A DNA stretch of 64,000 nucleotides from Burkholderiales bacterium (GTDB taxonomy: Bacteria > Pseudomonadota > Gammaproteobacteria > Burkholderiales > WYBJ01), in NCBI GenBank assembly GCA_022841915.1, contig JALHQN010000012.1, positions 99,587 to 163,586 on the forward strand. Reading direction: 5' to 3'. The notes beneath the pieces were generated by a model. That model did not search any database. It was not told where the DNA came from and saw only the letters and a program-made list of their open reading frames with translations. Below, in pieces: positions 49,573-58,323 of this stretch (position 1 is its first letter; every line of letters starts with the position of its first letter). Both the position numbers and the translations under genes were made by a program.

Positions 49573-50754
49573 CTAGATGCCCGGGGGCAGATCGCCCACG
49601 CTGCGCAGAGCACGACGCGCCAGTGCCCAACGATGCGTTTCCGAGGGACCGTCATAGATCCTGAATGCGCGGATCTCCCTGAAAATGCGCTCCACCAGGG
49701 TGTCTTGAGTCACGCCCATGCCACCGAGAATCTGCACGCAGCGATCTGCCACGCGGTACAGGCCTTCGGAGCAGATCACCTTCGCCATGCTGGACGCCGA
49801 GCCGGCCGACTGCCCCTGATCGAGCAGCCATGCACAGTGCCAGATGGCCAGCCGGCATTGATGCATGTCGAGTTCGTTGTCTGCCAGCATGAACCCCACG
49901 CCTTCATGCTCGCCCAACGTCTTGCCGAACGCTTGCCGCGTGGCCGCATAGCGACGGGCGATGTCGTGAGCCCGCCCGGCGGCCCCGAGCCAGCGCATGC
50001 AATGGGTGAGTCGAGCCGGCGCCAGTCGGACCTGTGCGTATTTGAACCCTTGGCCTGGCGCGCCGAGCACATTCTGCGCCGGAATGCGCAGATTCTCGAA
50101 TCTCAACACGGCATGGCCGCCCGCGAAGCCCTGATCGATCGTATCGAGGATGCGCTCGATCCGGATGCCAGGCGCGCTCATGTCCGAGAGCAGCATCGTC
50201 GCACCTTCCTCGGTACGCGCCATGATGATGGCGAATGCCGCGCCTTGGGCGCCGGTGATGAGCCACTTCACGCCGTTGACCACGTAGCCATCACCGTCCC
50301 GTCGTGCCTCGGTGAGCAGCAGGTTGGGGTCGGCACCGGCGCCAGGCGCCGGCTCGGTCATGGCAAAGCAAGAGCGCGTCTCGCCCTTGGCGAGCGGGCG
50401 CAGGAAGCGGTCTTTCTGCTGCTCGGTGGCGATGAGTTCGAGCATGTGCATGTTGCCCTCGTCCGGCGCCGAGCAGTTCATCGCGATCGGGCCGATGGGC
50501 GAATAGCCCGCCGCCTCGAACACGATGGCGCAACTCACATGGTCGAGGCCCAAGCCGCCCCACTCGGCGCCCACGTGCGGCGCGAGCAAGCCGGCCGACT
50601 CGGCCAGCGCGTTGAGCTCGCGCCGAAAATCGTCCTGCGGGCCATGCGGCCCCTGGCGCGGATCGCGCTCCAGCGGCAAGATCCGCTCGACGATGAATTC
50701 GCGCACGCGCTCGCGCAACACCTTCTGTTCCGAAGTCAGCGAGAAATCGATCAT
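49573..50754 (-). CDS. Acyl-CoA dehydrogenase family protein
   Basis: The 393-residue flavoprotein has the ACAD fold: an N-terminal helical domain (IDFSLTSEQKVLRERVREFI), the FAD and substrate loop CFAMTEPAPGAGADPNLLLT, WLITGAQGAAFAIIMARTEE, and C-terminal QILGGMGVTQDTLVERIFRE followed by FRIYDGPSETHRWALAR. The Asp of IYDGPSE occupies the place of the catalytic Glu in medium-chain ACADs, as in the ACAD10/11-like branch. The ATG at 50754 has AGAGAGG upstream. It oxidises an acyl-CoA of unknown chain length. Not obviously in an operon. Confidence 0.9.
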   Translation of the reverse strand: MIDFSLTSEQKVLRERVREFIVERILPLERDPRQGPHGPQDDFRRELNALAESAGLLAPHVGAEWGGLGLDHVSCAIVFEAAGYSPIGPIAMNCSAPDEGNMHMLELIATEQQKDRFLRPLAKGETRSCFAMTEPAPGAGADPNLLLTEARRDGDGYVVNGVKWLITGAQGAAFAIIMARTEEGATMLLSDMSAPGIRIERILDTIDQGFAGGHAVLRFENLRIPAQNVLGAPGQGFKYAQVRLAPARLTHCMRWLGAAGRAHDIARRYAATRQAFGKTLGEHEGVGFMLADNELDMHQCRLAIWHCAWLLDQGQSAGSASSMAKVICSEGLYRVADRCVQILGGMGVTQDTLVERIFREIRAFRIYDGPSETHRWALARRALRSVGDLPPGI

Positions 50755-50804
50755 GTGTCCTCTCTTGCTCTCTTGGTATGTGCGGGGAGTGGCCCCGCGA
50801 TGCC

Positions 50805-51446
50805 TCAACCCTCGGCAGCGGGGCACGCCACCGCTTTCAACGCTACTCCGCTCGTCGCCGCGTTGAGTTCCGCCAGCCGAGCGACCAGTGCCGAGGTGGG
50901 CTCGGCGATAACGATCACGGACAGCCGCAACAGGCCAGGGCGCTGCGTGATCGCAGTGTTTCGAACCTTGCTCGCTCGCATGCGAGCCTGGTAGGCAACC
51001 GCCGCTTCCTGGCTCCTGAAGATGCCCAGTGAAACGGCATTGCGATAGTCTTCATCCGTCACCACTCGCGCATCCGAAATGCCGAGTTCCTCCAGTTCGC
51101 GCACGCGCCGATCGGCGTCCTCGCGCGATTTCGCCGGCGGGAGATAGACCCACCACGCGGCCGGCGAGTCGACCTCGCGAGCGACCGCGTTCGCGAGCTT
51201 GAGCTTGGACAACGCTTCCTGCGCACGCTGCAACTCCGCCGTGGTAAACGGCCCCCACTCCAGACACGCGCCCGCCTTGATCACAGGCACGGGAACCTGA
51301 GCCGGTTCGCTGACGCGCTTCAACTTATCCGCGTTCAGCTCCAGAGCTCGCAAATCGCCCATCTCTCGGGGCGGGGTCTGCGGCACCAGCAGATAGGCGC
51401 CCACGGCGAGATTCGCAAGCAAGAGCAGCAATGCGACCCAGCGCAT
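50805..51446 (-). CDS. Membrane-anchored SPOR-like protein downstream of coaX
   Basis: The 213-residue protein has one N-terminal membrane helix (WVALLLLLANLAVGAYLLV) and a predicted periplasmic part. Its central region, CLEWGPFTTAELQRAQEALS to YRNAVSLGIFRSQEAAVAYQ, has the repeated beta-alpha layout and the G-x-F of SPOR domains, which bind denuded peptidoglycan at the septum. Its ATG shares one base with the coaX stop (TGATG); the birA-coaX-SPOR order is common in betaproteobacteria. Domain call is by pattern and moderately sure. Confidence 0.7.
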   Translation of the reverse strand: MRWVALLLLLANLAVGAYLLVPQTPPREMGDLRALELNADKLKRVSEPAQVPVPVIKAGACLEWGPFTTAELQRAQEALSKLKLANAVAREVDSPAAWWVYLPPAKSREDADRRVRELEELGISDARVVTDEDYRNAVSLGIFRSQEAAVAYQARMRASKVRNTAITQRPGLLRLSVIVIAEPTSALVARLAELNAATSGVALKAVACPAAEG

Positions 51447-52174
51447 CAAGTGTCCTCTTCGGCGATGGCAGCGAGGCCCTCGAGCACCAGATTGTCGATC
51501 ACAACGGTATCGAGCGCGAGCCAGGCGCGCAACGACGCGCCACTGCCTCCGCTGAGAATGACCCGCAACGATTCATGCCCGCTCTCGCGCATGAATGCCG
51601 CCATGCGCTCCACCGCGCCGGCTGCCGCATGCGTGGCCCCGCTCATGATCGCATCACCGGTGTTCGAGGGAAAGAACCGCACCTCGCCGTCGCGCAGCGA
51701 CAAACCGGCCGTATGCTCGTCGAGCGCGCGTCGCATCAGATCCACGCCGGGCGCGATGATGCCCCCCAAAAACAACCCGTCTTCGGTCAAGGCATCGACC
51801 GTCAGCGCAGTGCCTGCATTGACCACTAGCGATGCACCCGGCAACAGCGCATGCGCTCCGATCAATGCCGCCCAGCGATCACAACCGAGCTGGCTCGGCT
51901 CGTCGTAGCTCGAGCGCACGCCGCACTGGGCAGGCTGACTGACGATGAAGTCCGGGAGACAGCCGCATTGGGCAAGCGCTTGTTCGATGCGCGCACGAAC
52001 GACGTCACCGGCCACATTGGCTACGACGATCCGCTCGCAGCGCTCGACGCAGCCCAAGCCCTCCAAGAGCGCCTGTCTGTCCGTGGTGGCACACGCGCCG
52101 ACCTGCAGCCACCTGCCTTCTGCCCGCCTGCCCCATTTGATGCGTGTGTTGCCCGCGTCGATTGCGAGAATCAT
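51446..52174 (-). CDS. coaX: Type III pantothenate kinase
   Basis: CoaX phosphorylates pantothenate, the first step of coenzyme A synthesis. The 242-residue ASKHA-fold enzyme has the phosphate motif ILAIDAGNTRIKWGRRAEGR, LGCDRWAALIGAHALLPGAS, VVNAGTALTVDALTEDG and GGIIAPGVDLMRRAL. The ATG at 52174 overlaps the birA stop by 4 bp. Confidence 0.95.
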   Translation of the reverse strand: MILAIDAGNTRIKWGRRAEGRWLQVGACATTDRQALLEGLGCVERCERIVVANVAGDVVRARIEQALAQCGCLPDFIVSQPAQCGVRSSYDEPSQLGCDRWAALIGAHALLPGASLVVNAGTALTVDALTEDGLFLGGIIAPGVDLMRRALDEHTAGLSLRDGEVRFFPSNTGDAIMSGATHAAAGAVERMAAFMRESGHESLRVILSGGSGASLRAWLALDTVVIDNLVLEGLAAIAEEDT

Positions 52175-53133
52175 AAACTCGTCCGCAAGGATACGTCGCC
52201 CGTGTGAATTGCACGGATGCCCGACGAAGTTTCTATCAGCAGACACGCGCTGTCGTCCACACCGAGCGCCTTGCCGCGAATCACGCCGCCGTCGGGCGCG
52301 AGCAGGCTCACCGCCTTGCCCTGGTGGGCGTGAAAACGCGTCCACTCTTCGCGCAGCGACGCGAACCCTTCGGTGCCGAAACGCTGCAGCAGGGTCGCGA
52401 GTTCCCCCAGAATGGCCGCGAGCAGATCGCTGCGCGAAAGGTGCAGCAGACCGGTATCGGCAAGGTCCGCCGCAGCCTGGTCGATGAGTTCTTTCTCCTC
52501 GGCCCCGAGACGCACATTCAGGCCGATGCCGATCACCGCCGCGCAAGGCCCCAAAGCATCCCCGCGCACTTCGATCAGAATACCGCCCAGCTTGCAGCCT
52601 TGCCAGATCAGATCGTTCGGCCATTTCAAACCGACAGCCACACCGAGCGAATGCAGCACGCGCGCGACGGCCAACCCCACGGCCAAGGACAGACCCGCCA
52701 GCCCGGCCACGGATTTGTCGAAACGCCACAGCAGCGAGAACGTGAGCGAGCTTGCCAGCCCGGAATGCCACCTTCGTCCCAATCGGCCGCGCCCCTGGGT
52801 TTGCATTTCTGCAATCAGCACCTCGCCGCTCGGCGCGCCCGCCTCGGCAGCACGCAGCATGTCGGCATTGGTCGACTCGCAGCAATCGATGACGCGCACG
52901 TGCAAGTCCTGGGCAACGACGGCTGCGTTGATGCGCGCCGCATCGAGCCAGTCGAGCCCGCGGGGCAGACGATAACCCCGGCCATGCACCCGTTGCACTT
53001 CGACGCCGGCCAGATGGGCTTCGTTGAGCGCGTTCCAGATGGACGCTCGCGAGACGTCGAGGTCGCGCGCGAGCGCCTCGCCCGAATGGAACTCTCCGTC
53101 GGCGAGCCGTTTGAGCACGGCAAATGTGAGCAT
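52171..53133 (-). CDS. birA: Biotin operon repressor / biotin--acetyl-CoA-carboxylase ligase
   Basis: The 320-residue protein has an N-terminal winged helix (residues 1-60, LTFAVLKRLADGEFHSGEAL and SRASIWNALNEAH) and a biotin ligase domain with TQGRGRLGRRWHSGLASSLT, LKWPNDLIWQGCKLGGILIE and IGIGLNVRL. It activates biotin and attaches it to AccB; the DNA-binding domain suggests it also regulates biotin genes. ATG 53133 is the conserved start. It is the first gene of birA-coaX-SPOR. Confidence 0.95.
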   Translation of the reverse strand: MLTFAVLKRLADGEFHSGEALARDLDVSRASIWNALNEAHLAGVEVQRVHGRGYRLPRGLDWLDAARINAAVVAQDLHVRVIDCCESTNADMLRAAEAGAPSGEVLIAEMQTQGRGRLGRRWHSGLASSLTFSLLWRFDKSVAGLAGLSLAVGLAVARVLHSLGVAVGLKWPNDLIWQGCKLGGILIEVRGDALGPCAAVIGIGLNVRLGAEEKELIDQAAADLADTGLLHLSRSDLLAAILGELATLLQRFGTEGFASLREEWTRFHAHQGKAVSLLAPDGGVIRGKALGVDDSACLLIETSSGIRAIHTGDVSLRTSL

Positions 53134-53336
53134 ACGCACGGCGGCCGAGCATAGGCAGGTCGGGAGCACAAGTAAAGCGGCAAAATCGCGCCACGCCGGT
53201 CGCATCGCCGCTCAGGAGTTAACATGCAAGCCTACCCGCTCGCAGGGTGCGGAACTAAGCCGCGGCGGCTTTGGTCCGTGGTTGACCCGCGAGCTTCGCC
53301 GCGCGGCGCGAAGCGCTCACAACGAAAGCACGATAG

Positions 53337-53852
53337 ATGACTCTGGGCCCGGATTTCTGGCTATGGCTGCTCGCCTGGGCGCTCGTTGCCATCGGCGTCG
53401 CGGGCACGATACTGCCCGCACTGCCCGGCTTGCCGCTGGTATTCGCCGGCATGCTGCTTGCCGCCTGGATCGACGATTTCCAGCGGGTAGGCTATTTCAC
53501 GCTCGCCGTTCTGGGCGTCATCACCGTCGTCAGCATCGTGGTGGACCTGTTGGCGAGCGTGCTCGGCGCCAAGCGTTTCGGGGCCAGTCGAGCCGCGATC
53601 ATCGGCGCTGCGCTGGGCACCTTGTTCGGCCTTCTCTTCGGCATTCCCGGGCTGATCCTCGGCCCGTTCGTGGGCGCGCTCGTCGGTGAACTGAGCAGTC
53701 GGCGCGACATGATGGCCGCCAGCAAGGTAGCGCTCGGCACCTGGCTGGGCCTGTTGCTGGCGACCGTGGTCAAGCTCTCGCTCGTGTTCGCCATGCTGGG
53801 CATCTTCGCGTTCGCCTACTTCTTTGCCAATACCGGTCTGCCCGCCGCATAA
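53337..53852 (+). CDS. DUF456 family membrane protein
   Basis: The 171-residue protein has about five membrane helices and the glycine-rich DUF456 pattern: AGTILPALPGLPLVFAGMLL, LLASVLGAKRFGASRAAIIG, AALGTLFGLLFGIPGLILGP, FVGALVGELSSRRD. The family is widespread and has no known activity. It lies 71 bp before glnS on the same strand; the 203-bp spacer upstream towards birA shows no feature I can support. Confidence 0.85.
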   Translation: MTLGPDFWLWLLAWALVAIGVAGTILPALPGLPLVFAGMLLAAWIDDFQRVGYFTLAVLGVITVVSIVVDLLASVLGAKRFGASRAAIIGAALGTLFGLLFGIPGLILGPFVGALVGELSSRRDMMAASKVALGTWLGLLLATVVKLSLVFAMLGIFAFAYFFANTGLPAA

Positions 53853-53923
53853 CGCTATCGGCCTGCGGACGCGGCTTGGGTAGAATCGGAAGGCTCTGCC
53901 CGACGTCTCGAAGGATGCACCCC

Positions 53924-55714
53924 ATGAGTTCCAAATCGACCCGCAGCGAAGCGACGACAACCCCCGGCGCGAGCAAGGCCCAGCCGGCGGCGGTCTCCAA
54001 CTTCCTGCGGGCGGTCATCGAGGACGACTCGCGCAGCGGCCGCTATGCCTCGCGCACCTGGGGCGGCAAGCCTGGTCCCGCCGTTACGCATGCCGGCGCG
54101 GCACCCGACCCGTGGCCGATCCGCACGCGCTTTCCCCCCGAGCCCAACGGCTACCTGCATTTCGGTCATGCCAAATCGATATGCCTGAACTTCGGCCTGG
54201 CGCGCGACTACGGCGGCGCCTGCCACATGCGCTTCGACGACACCAACCCGGCGAAGGAAGAACAGGAGTACGTCGACTCCATTCTCGACGCGGTGCGCTG
54301 GCTCGGCTTCGACTGGGGCGAGCACCTGTACTACGCGTCGGACTACTTCGATGTGCTGTATCAGTTCGCGGAAGCCTTCATCGAGCGTGGCTGCGCCTAC
54401 GTCGACAGCCAGAGCGCAGAAGAGATGCGCGCCAACCGCGGCACGCTGACAGAACCCGGCCGCAACAGCGCGTATCGCGAGCGCCCGCTGCAAGAGAGTC
54501 TCGATCTCTTTCGCCGCATGGCCGCCGGTGAATTCCCCGACGGCGCCCATGTGCTGCGCCTGAAGATCGACATGGCCTCGCCCAACATGAACATGCGCGA
54601 TCCGGCGATCTTCCGCATTCGTCATGCGCACCATCATCGAACGGGCAATCGTTGGTGCGTCTATCCGCTCTACGACTACACCCACTGCATCTCCGATGCG
54701 CTGGAGAACATCACCCAGTCCATCTGCACGCTGGAATTCGTGGATCACCGTCCCTTGTACGACTGGGTGCTCGAGAAGCTCGCCGATTTCGGCCTGCTCG
54801 CGCGCCCCTTGCCGCGCCAGTACGAGTTCGCCCGGCTCAATCTGAGCTACGTCGTGCTCTCCAAGCGCAAGCTGATCCAGTTGGTCGAAGACAAGCACGT
54901 CGAGGGGTGGGACGATCCGCGCATGCCCACCCTGGTCGGCGCGCGCCGTCGTGGCTTCACACCCGAAGGGTTCCGCGCATTTGCCGAGCGCATCGGCGTC
55001 TCCAAAGCCGACTCGTGGATCGACTTCTCGGTGCTTGAAGAATGCATGCGCGATCACATGAACGAGACTGCGCCGCGCCGCATCGCCGTGCTGGACCCGG
55101 TCAAGCTCGTGATCGACAACTACCCCGAAGCCCAGGAAGAAGCGTGCGAAGCCCCCAATCACCCGCAGAAGCCCGATTGGGGCAAGCGGGAAGTGCCCTT
55201 CTCGCGCGAACTGTGGATCGAGCGCGAAGACTTCGCCGAAACACCGCCCAAGGGATACTTTCGCTTGTTCCCCGGCAACAAGGTACGGCTGCGCTACGGC
55301 TTCGTGGTGGAGTGCACCGGCTGCGACAAGGATGACGCAGGCAATGTCATTGCCGTGCGCTGCACCTATTTTCCGGATTCGAAATCCGGCACCGACAGCG
55401 CCAACAACTACAAGGTCAAGGGCAACATCCACTGGGTCAGCGCACCTCACGCCTATGCGGCCTCGGTGCGGCTGTACGACCGGCTGTTCAAGGTGCCCAA
55501 CCCCGGCGCCGAGCGCGACTATATCGAAGACCTCAACCCGGATTCGAAGCACGTCATCACCGCTCAGCTGGAAGCCTCGCTGCGGGACGCAGCACCCGAC
55601 TCGCGTTTCCAGTTCGAGCGCCATGGCTACTTCGTCGCGGATCGGGTCGATTCTCGCCCGGGCGCGCCGGTGTTCAATCGCGCCGTCGGCCTGAAAGACT
55701 CCTGGAAGAGCTGA
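53924..55714 (+). CDS. glnS: Glutaminyl-tRNA synthetase
   Basis: GlnRS charges tRNA-Gln directly. The 596-residue class I synthetase has the HIGH motif as HFGH in FPPEPNGYLHFGHAKSICLN, VYPLYDYTHCISDALENI, and the KMSKS variant VLSKRKLIQLVEDKHV, followed by the anticodon-binding beta barrels. It is about 40 residues longer than the E. coli enzyme, mostly at the N-terminus (Ser/Thr/Ala-rich leader). ATG 53924 has AAGGA eight bases upstream; TAGAAT at 53881-53886 may be its -10 box. Having GlnRS argues against need for the GatCAB amidation route for Gln. Confidence 0.98.
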   Translation: MSSKSTRSEATTTPGASKAQPAAVSNFLRAVIEDDSRSGRYASRTWGGKPGPAVTHAGAAPDPWPIRTRFPPEPNGYLHFGHAKSICLNFGLARDYGGACHMRFDDTNPAKEEQEYVDSILDAVRWLGFDWGEHLYYASDYFDVLYQFAEAFIERGCAYVDSQSAEEMRANRGTLTEPGRNSAYRERPLQESLDLFRRMAAGEFPDGAHVLRLKIDMASPNMNMRDPAIFRIRHAHHHRTGNRWCVYPLYDYTHCISDALENITQSICTLEFVDHRPLYDWVLEKLADFGLLARPLPRQYEFARLNLSYVVLSKRKLIQLVEDKHVEGWDDPRMPTLVGARRRGFTPEGFRAFAERIGVSKADSWIDFSVLEECMRDHMNETAPRRIAVLDPVKLVIDNYPEAQEEACEAPNHPQKPDWGKREVPFSRELWIEREDFAETPPKGYFRLFPGNKVRLRYGFVVECTGCDKDDAGNVIAVRCTYFPDSKSGTDSANNYKVKGNIHWVSAPHAYAASVRLYDRLFKVPNPGAERDYIEDLNPDSKHVITAQLEASLRDAAPDSRFQFERHGYFVADRVDSRPGAPVFNRAVGLKDSWKS

Positions 55715-55764
55715 TCGGCGACGCCGCGGGGAGTCGGCCTCCGCCGGAGCATCGCCCCAGCCGC

Positions 55765-56844
55765 TCAGCGCAGCAGATCGCCATTGAGCGTGTGCGCGCC
55801 CGGCTCGCTCAGTTCGGTGACGCGAACGCCGAGCAGTCGCACGCGCCGATCGAGCACGATGCGTCCCAGGCATTCGAAGACCGCCTTGCGTATCACTCTC
55901 GCATCGTTGGTCGGATCGGCCAAGGTGCGATCGCGGGTCACAGTATGGAAGTCCGCGAACCTCAACTTGATGCCCACAGTGCGCCCGACATAGCTGCGAG
56001 CACGCAGATCCTCCGCCACGCGTGCCGACAGCGCGGCCAACGTTCGGGCGATCTGCTGCCAATCGGAAACATCCTCCTGAAAGGTCGTTTCGCGGCTGCG
56101 CGATTTGGGCTCGCGCTGCGTGACGATCGGCGTGTCGTGGCGCCCTTGGGCGGCGGCACGCATGAACGTCGCCATCGCCGCACCGAAATGCGCTGCGAGG
56201 TGCTCGAGCGGGGCGGCCGCCAATTCGCCGATGGTGCTTATGCCCAATGCGCGCAGCCTTTCGTCGGCCTTGGGGCCGATCCCCGGGATCTTGCGCGCTT
56301 CGAGCGGCCAGATGCGCAGTGGAATGTCGTGCGCGCCCAGGATGGTCAAACCGTCGGGCTTGTCGAGATCGGACGCGATCTTGGCAATGAGCTTGTTGGG
56401 CGCGATCCCGATCGAGCAGGTCATCCCGGTGTCGCGCTCGATGCGCAGCTTGAGCGCCTGCCCGATCTGCTCGCTGCTTGCCGCCAGGTCGCTGATGTCG
56501 AGATAGGCTTCGTCGATGCCCCGATCTTCGAACAGCGGCGACACTTCCCGCATGGCGTGCTTGAAGACTTGCGACCAGCGCGTGTACTCGGCGAAATCGG
56601 TAGGCAGATAAACCGCGTCGGGACACAGCCGCTTCGCGGTGCGAAAGGGCATGCCCGAGCGCACCCCGAACTTGCGCGCTTCGTACGTCGCCGTCGCCAC
56701 GACACCGCGCCGCGTCGGATCGCCGCGCCCGCCGATGATCAAGGGTTTGCCCTTGAGATCGGGACGCCGCAAGAGCTCGACGGCGGCAAAGAAGGCGTCC
56801 ATGTCCAGATGCAGGACGCGGCGGATCGCGACAGCTTGCGTCAT
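55765..56844 (-). CDS. dinB: DNA polymerase IV
   Basis: DinB is a Y-family translesion polymerase. The 359-residue chain has the catalytic motif LHLDMDAFFAAVELLRRPDL (Asp 14), the second acidic site in GIDEAYLDISDLA, CSIGIAPNKLIAKIASDLDK, the HhH motif RKIPGIGPKADERLRALGIS and a little-finger domain. The C-terminus stops at LNGDLLR without an obvious beta-clamp pentapeptide of the QxxLxL type, so clamp binding may rely on another site. It converges with glnS, 50 bp away. Confidence 0.95.
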   Translation of the reverse strand: MTQAVAIRRVLHLDMDAFFAAVELLRRPDLKGKPLIIGGRGDPTRRGVVATATYEARKFGVRSGMPFRTAKRLCPDAVYLPTDFAEYTRWSQVFKHAMREVSPLFEDRGIDEAYLDISDLAASSEQIGQALKLRIERDTGMTCSIGIAPNKLIAKIASDLDKPDGLTILGAHDIPLRIWPLEARKIPGIGPKADERLRALGISTIGELAAAPLEHLAAHFGAAMATFMRAAAQGRHDTPIVTQREPKSRSRETTFQEDVSDWQQIARTLAALSARVAEDLRARSYVGRTVGIKLRFADFHTVTRDRTLADPTNDARVIRKAVFECLGRIVLDRRVRLLGVRVTELSEPGAHTLNGDLLR

Positions 56845-56930
56845 GCGCGGTCAGTCATCGACCGCGCACCTTCGCCCGCTCCACCGACGCATCCCACCCG
56901 CCATCGAGGATCGCAATCGAAGCGACGAAC

Positions 56931-57896
56931 TCAGTGCACCCGCTCGAGCTTCTGCAAGCTGCGCATCTTGGGCGGCACCGGCTTGCCCGGGTTGACGTTG
57001 CGGAAGTTGGTATACGAAACCTCGCCGACATAGATGTCGCCGCGCGAATCCATCGTCACGCCATGGGGCGCGAGAAACTTGCCCACCTCCTGGCCAGGCC
57101 CTTGCTCGCCGCCCAGGCGCGCAATGCGGTTGCCCTTCTTGTCGACGATCGTCAAGCGCGGCCCCAGGTTGGGCACATTGATGTTCACGTTCATGCCGGG
57201 CCCCAGTTCGCCGATGAGAAACTCCGGACGATCCTGGCGATGGCAATAAAGACCGCAGGGCCGGTGCAGGTTGTTCCACTGCGCCTCGTACTTGCCGGCA
57301 CCGTCGAAGACCTGCACACGATGGTTCTCGCGGTCGGCCACATAGACCCAGCCGTCGGCATCGGTGACGATGTTGTGCACGATGTTGAACTGCCCCGGAT
57401 CGGTCCCGGGCTCGCCCCAGGAGAACAAGAGCTTGCCGTCGGGCGAATACTTGTGCACGCGAGCGTTGCCGTAGCCGTCCGACACGTAGATCTCGCCCTT
57501 GGGCGAGAGCGCCGTGTGCGTGCAGCGATGAAAAGGCTCGCCGCTCATGAACGGCGCGGGCTTGCCCGGAATCCCGATCGTGAAGAGCACCTTGCCCTCG
57601 GGCGTGCACTTGCGCACCGTGTGATCGCCGTCGTCGGTGAGATAGAGCATGTCGTCGGCATCGATGAAGATCCCATGAGCCCGCGGAAAGATCCCCTGCC
57701 CCCAGGTGCTGAGGAAATTGCCTTCGCGATCGAACACGAGCATCGGATTCGGGCCCCGGTTGAAGACGTACACCCGATCCTTGCTGTCGACCGCAACACC
57801 GCCGACATCGCTCGTAAGTTCGAGTTCGGGCGGCAGTTTCGCCCAGTTCTCGATGACCCGATACCGGTGTTCACCACTGCCCAGAATGACCGACAT
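56931..57896 (-). CDS. NHL-repeat protein, peptidyl-alpha-hydroxyglycine amidating-lyase-like
   Basis: The 321-residue protein is a six-bladed beta propeller with NHL-type repeats: GVAVDSKDRVYVFNRGPNPM, GIFIDADDMLYLTDDGDHTV, ALSPKGEIYVSDGYGNARVH, NIVTDADGWVYVADRENHRV, GVTMDSRGDIYVGEVSYTNF. The layout VYVFNRG, ...DRENHRVQVFD matches bacterial homologues of the amidating lyase, whose substrates are unknown. No signal peptide is visible, so it is expected in the cytoplasm, unlike animal PAL. It starts a minus-strand unit with a possible 39-codon frame upstream. Confidence 0.75.
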   Translation of the reverse strand: MSVILGSGEHRYRVIENWAKLPPELELTSDVGGVAVDSKDRVYVFNRGPNPMLVFDREGNFLSTWGQGIFPRAHGIFIDADDMLYLTDDGDHTVRKCTPEGKVLFTIGIPGKPAPFMSGEPFHRCTHTALSPKGEIYVSDGYGNARVHKYSPDGKLLFSWGEPGTDPGQFNIVHNIVTDADGWVYVADRENHRVQVFDGAGKYEAQWNNLHRPCGLYCHRQDRPEFLIGELGPGMNVNINVPNLGPRLTIVDKKGNRIARLGGEQGPGQEVGKFLAPHGVTMDSRGDIYVGEVSYTNFRNVNPGKPVPPKMRSLQKLERVH

Positions 57897-57958
57897 GCTT
57901 CTCTCCTGTGAGAACGGGCAACGAGGCCCGAAGGTTCAGTGCACTTTTGGCGAAGACG

Positions 57959-58078
57959 TCATTTGCCGCCGCCGTGTCCGCAAAGCCGCGCCGGCACATA
58001 TTCATTCAGGATGCTGCCGCATCCGCCGGCGCAGGGTGCGTGGGCAAAGCCCGGCGGCCGCACCGCCCCGGCGATCAT
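57959..58078 (-). CDS. Candidate 39-codon cysteine-containing small ORF
   Basis: The frame begins at ATG 58078, four bases after AAGGG, and encodes a 39-residue peptide starting MIAGAVRPPGFAHAPCAGGC and ending LCGHGGGK, with Cys-x3-Cys and a later Cys-x-His. The spacing could bind a metal, but the peptide is short and unrecognised. It lies 62 bp upstream of the NHL lyase gene on the same strand. It may be a chance frame in GC-rich DNA. Confidence 0.3.
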   Translation of the reverse strand: MIAGAVRPPGFAHAPCAGGCGSILNEYVPARLCGHGGGK

Positions 58079-58162
58079 CGAACCCTTGGATATCATGGAA
58101 GACGCCCCTCGCACGTCAGCGCGTTCCGACCACGCGCTGTTCACCGTCAGCCTGCGCGCACC

Positions 58163-58186
58163 GACCCGGCAAAAACGTGCCGGGTC
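58163..58186. repeat. Strong inverted repeat in the NHL-hydrolase spacer
   Basis: GACCCGGCA-AAAACG-TGCCGGGTC forms a perfect 9-bp stem with a 6-base loop. No U-tract follows on either strand. It may be a regulator site or an mRNA leader hairpin for one of the divergent genes. Confidence 0.45.
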
Positions 58187-58323
58187 AGTCTGGCCGACCT
58201 CGGTCGTCGAATAGTACCACCGGCCTCGCGCAGGCTAGAATCGGCCCTCCCGTATCGCATGGCTGCGCGCCCCTGATGACCCGCCCACGCCCGGCAGACG
58301 CCTCACCGGACACATGCGCATCC

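Larger units (their letters stand above)
57897..58323. other. 427-bp spacer between the NHL protein and an alpha/beta hydrolase
   Basis: This divergent spacer has no conserved gene. It holds a possible 39-codon Cys-containing frame on the minus strand (57959-58078) and a strong hairpin (58163-58186). Promoters for both flanking genes should lie here; TAGAAT at 58236-58241 is a possible -10 for the hydrolase, without a convincing -35. Confidence 0.6.

Noticed and set aside
53855..56626. 923-codon minus-strand frame opposite glnS and across dinB
   Set aside because: Antisense to glnS and out of frame with dinB; composition is typical of shadow frames in GC-rich DNA.
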